Source: Pseudomonadota bacterium (GTDB lineage Bacteria; Pseudomonadota; Alphaproteobacteria; Sphingomonadales; Sphingomonadaceae). From it: DNA of 6,664 nucleotides. The stretch lies in the NCBI GenBank assembly GCA_947474905.1, contig CANJKQ010000054.1, forward strand, positions 1 to 6,664. Reading direction: 5' to 3'. A model generated the notes under the pieces. That model had not been told where the DNA came from and did not search any database. It saw only the letters and a program-made list of their open reading frames with translations. The position numbers and the translations under genes are program-made. This document shows, piece by piece, positions 5,169-6,664 of the stretch (positions within the stretch are counted from its first letter, which is position 1; each line of letters opens with the position of its first letter).

Positions 5169-6664
5169 TAACAGCTGTGATAGAAATCATAGACTTGCCG
5201 CGCGACGCTGGCTGAAACGCCGGGCGCTTTCTGCAAATCCTCCAGGCTGGCACCGCGCACCGCCCGCGCGGTGCCGAAATGCATCAGCAGCGCCTTTTTG
5301 CGCGCCGGGCCAATGCCGGGAACCTCGTCGAGCGGGCTGGCGCCAATCGCCCGGGCGCGTTTTTCGCGATGCGCGCCGATGGCGAAGCGATGCGCCTCGT
5401 CGCGCAGCCGCTGCAGGTAGAACAGCACCGGTGCGTTCACCGGCAGCTGAAATTCGCGCCCGTCCATCAGGTGGAACACCTCGCGTCCCTCACGGCCATG
5501 ATGCGGTCCCTTGGCCACCCCGACCAGGCAGACATCCTCGATGCCCAGTTCCTCCAGCGCCTCGCGCACCGCGTTGAGCTGGCCGCGCCCGCCATCGATC
5601 AGCACCAGATCGGGCCAGTCAGTGCGGTCCGGATCCTCATCCTGCGCCCGCGCAAAGCGGCGCTGAAACATCTCGCGCATCATGCCGTAATCGTCACCCG
5701 CGATGGTTTCGGCGCGCTTCATGTTGAACTTGCGATACTGGCCTTTGCGGAAGCCTTCCGGCCCGGCGACCACCATCGCGCCCAGCGCGCTGGTGCCCTG
5801 GATATGGCTGTTGTCGTAGATTTCGATGCGCTGCGGCGGCTCGGCAAGGTCGAACAGTTCGGCAACTTCGCGCAGCAGCTTGGCTTGCGTCGTCGATTCG
5901 GCGAGCCGCCGGTCGAGCGCTTCCTCGGCATTGCGCTTGGCCTGATCGAGCAGCCGCCGCCGCACCCCGCGCTGCGGCACCGACAGCTCGACCTTGCGCC
6001 CCGCCTGCCCGCTCAGCAGTTCCGCGAGCAGCTCGGCCTCGGGCAACTCGCGGTCGACCAAGACGCGGCGGGCTGGCGGCACTTCGTCGTAAAATTGGCT
6101 GAGGAACGTGGTCAGCACCTCGGCTTCGGGCACGTCATGGGTGTGGGCGGGAAAGAAGCTGCGATGCCCCCAATTCTGGCCGCCGCGAATGAAAAAGGCC
6201 TGGATGCCCATCACCCCCTGCTTGCAGGCAAGCGCGAAGATGTCGGCATCGCCCACCCCTTCGGCGTTGATCGCCTGGCTGCCCTGGATGAAGGTCAGCG
6301 CGCGCAGCCGGTCGCGCAGGATGGCGGCAAGCTCGAAATCCATCGCCTCCGCCGCTGCCTGCATCTGCGCGCCGAGCTTGGCCTGCACCTGCGTCGATTT
6401 GCCGGCCAGGAAGTCCTTGGCGTCGCTCACCAGCTCGGCATAGTCCGCAGCACTGATCCGCCCGACGCATGGCGCCGAGCACCGCTTGATCTGGTAGAGC
6501 AGGCACGGCCGGTCGCGCGTCTTGAAGAAACCGTCGGTGCAACTCCTCAGCAGGAACAGCTTCTGCAACGCGTTGAGCGTGGTGTTGACCGATCCCGCGC
6601 TGGCGAACGGGCCGTAATAATCGCCTTTGATCCGCCGCGCGCCGCGATGCTTCTGGATGCGCGG
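5168..6664 (-). CDS. uvrC: Excinuclease ABC subunit C, N-terminus cut by window edge
   Basis: UvrC makes both incisions around a DNA lesion after UvrA/UvrB recognition, in the cytoplasm. The 498 C-terminal residues are present (stop TAG at 5168-5170) and the frame is open to the right edge, so the GIY-YIG nuclease that makes the 3' cut lies mostly outside. Numbering from the edge, KGDYYGPFAS is near 13-22. Four cysteines at 42, 54, 62 and 66 (RSC, RPC, KRC, APC) match the cluster reported to bind an iron-sulfur centre in E. coli UvrC. The UVR domain that contacts UvrB is at about 90-126 (MDFELAAILRDRLRAL). The RNase H-like 5' nuclease has D284 (IYDNSH), D357 (LIDGG) and H425 (RDEAHRFA), so its catalytic triad is intact. 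A tandem helix-hairpin-helix DNA-binding domain at about 443-498 contains VPGIGPARKKALL. Methionine-like TTG 6568 is an internal leucine, not the start. Confidence 0.98.
   Translation of the reverse strand, partial: PRIQKHRGARRIKGDYYGPFASAGSVNTTLNALQKLFLLRSCTDGFFKTRDRPCLLYQIKRCSAPCVGRISAADYAELVSDAKDFLAGKSTQVQAKLGAQMQAAAEAMDFELAAILRDRLRALTFIQGSQAINAEGVGDADIFALACKQGVMGIQAFFIRGGQNWGHRSFFPAHTHDVPEAEVLTTFLSQFYDEVPPARRVLVDRELPEAELLAELLSGQAGRKVELSVPQRGVRRRLLDQAKRNAEEALDRRLAESTTQAKLLREVAELFDLAEPPQRIEIYDNSHIQGTSALGAMVVAGPEGFRKGQYRKFNMKRAETIAGDDYGMMREMFQRRFARAQDEDPDRTDWPDLVLIDGGRGQLNAVREALEELGIEDVCLVGVAKGPHHGREGREVFHLMDGREFQLPVNAPVLFYLQRLRDEAHRFAIGAHREKRARAIGASPLDEVPGIGPARKKALLMHFGTARAVRGASLEDLQKAPGVSASVARQVYDFYHSC

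Noticed and set aside
1..6664. CRISPR arrays, tRNA or rRNA genes, insertion sequences, prophage or defence genes
   Set aside because: I saw no regularly spaced direct repeats, no tRNA cloverleaf or rRNA stretch, and no transposase, integrase or defence domain in the credible reading frames.

Overview
The window is GC-rich DNA with dense, short-gapped genes. It most likely comes from an alphaproteobacterium of the Sphingomonadales (Sphingomonas or a close relative). This rests on the codon bias, on the style of the RecO, LeuB and UvrC proteins, and on two palindromic intergenic repeats of a kind I recall as common in sphingomonad genomes. The placement is an inference; I could not search a database.

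Layout, left to right. (1) 1-1133, + strand: the C-terminal 376 residues of a polytopic PMT-family (GT39-like) lipid-phosphate-sugar glycosyltransferase, cut by the left edge. (2) 1134-1248: a convergent intergenic gap filled by a repeat of two inverted 30-nt hairpin arms followed by a T-run. (3) A minus-strand block read right to left: a GNAT/BioF2-like acetyltransferase (4156-3191), recO (3145-2414) and leuB (2292-1249). The first two are 45 bp apart. recO and leuB are 121 bp apart, with a second repeat of the same family in between that reaches to within 9 bp of the leuB start codon. (4) 4157-4360: a divergent control region. (5) 4361-5146, + strand: an exported outer-membrane beta-barrel protein with a Thr/Pro/Gln-rich linker. 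(6) 5168-6664, minus strand: uvrC, cut by the right edge, with 498 C-terminal residues present. It converges on the barrel gene with a 21-bp gap.

The genes are mostly housekeeping: leucine biosynthesis (leuB), recombinational repair (recO) and nucleotide excision repair (uvrC). Two envelope-related genes and one acetyltransferase of unknown substrate sit among them. recO and uvrC are not in one operon, so I read no common repair system here.

I found no phage, transposase, CRISPR array, tRNA, rRNA or toxin-antitoxin genes, and no convincing undescribed system. The most informative non-coding signal is the repeat family. Within each of the two elements the arms differ at four stem positions that all change in compensating pairs, while the loops and the flanking head motif are kept. 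This is direct evidence that the hairpins themselves are conserved. The barrel gene also has a leader with overlapping, mutually exclusive hairpins.
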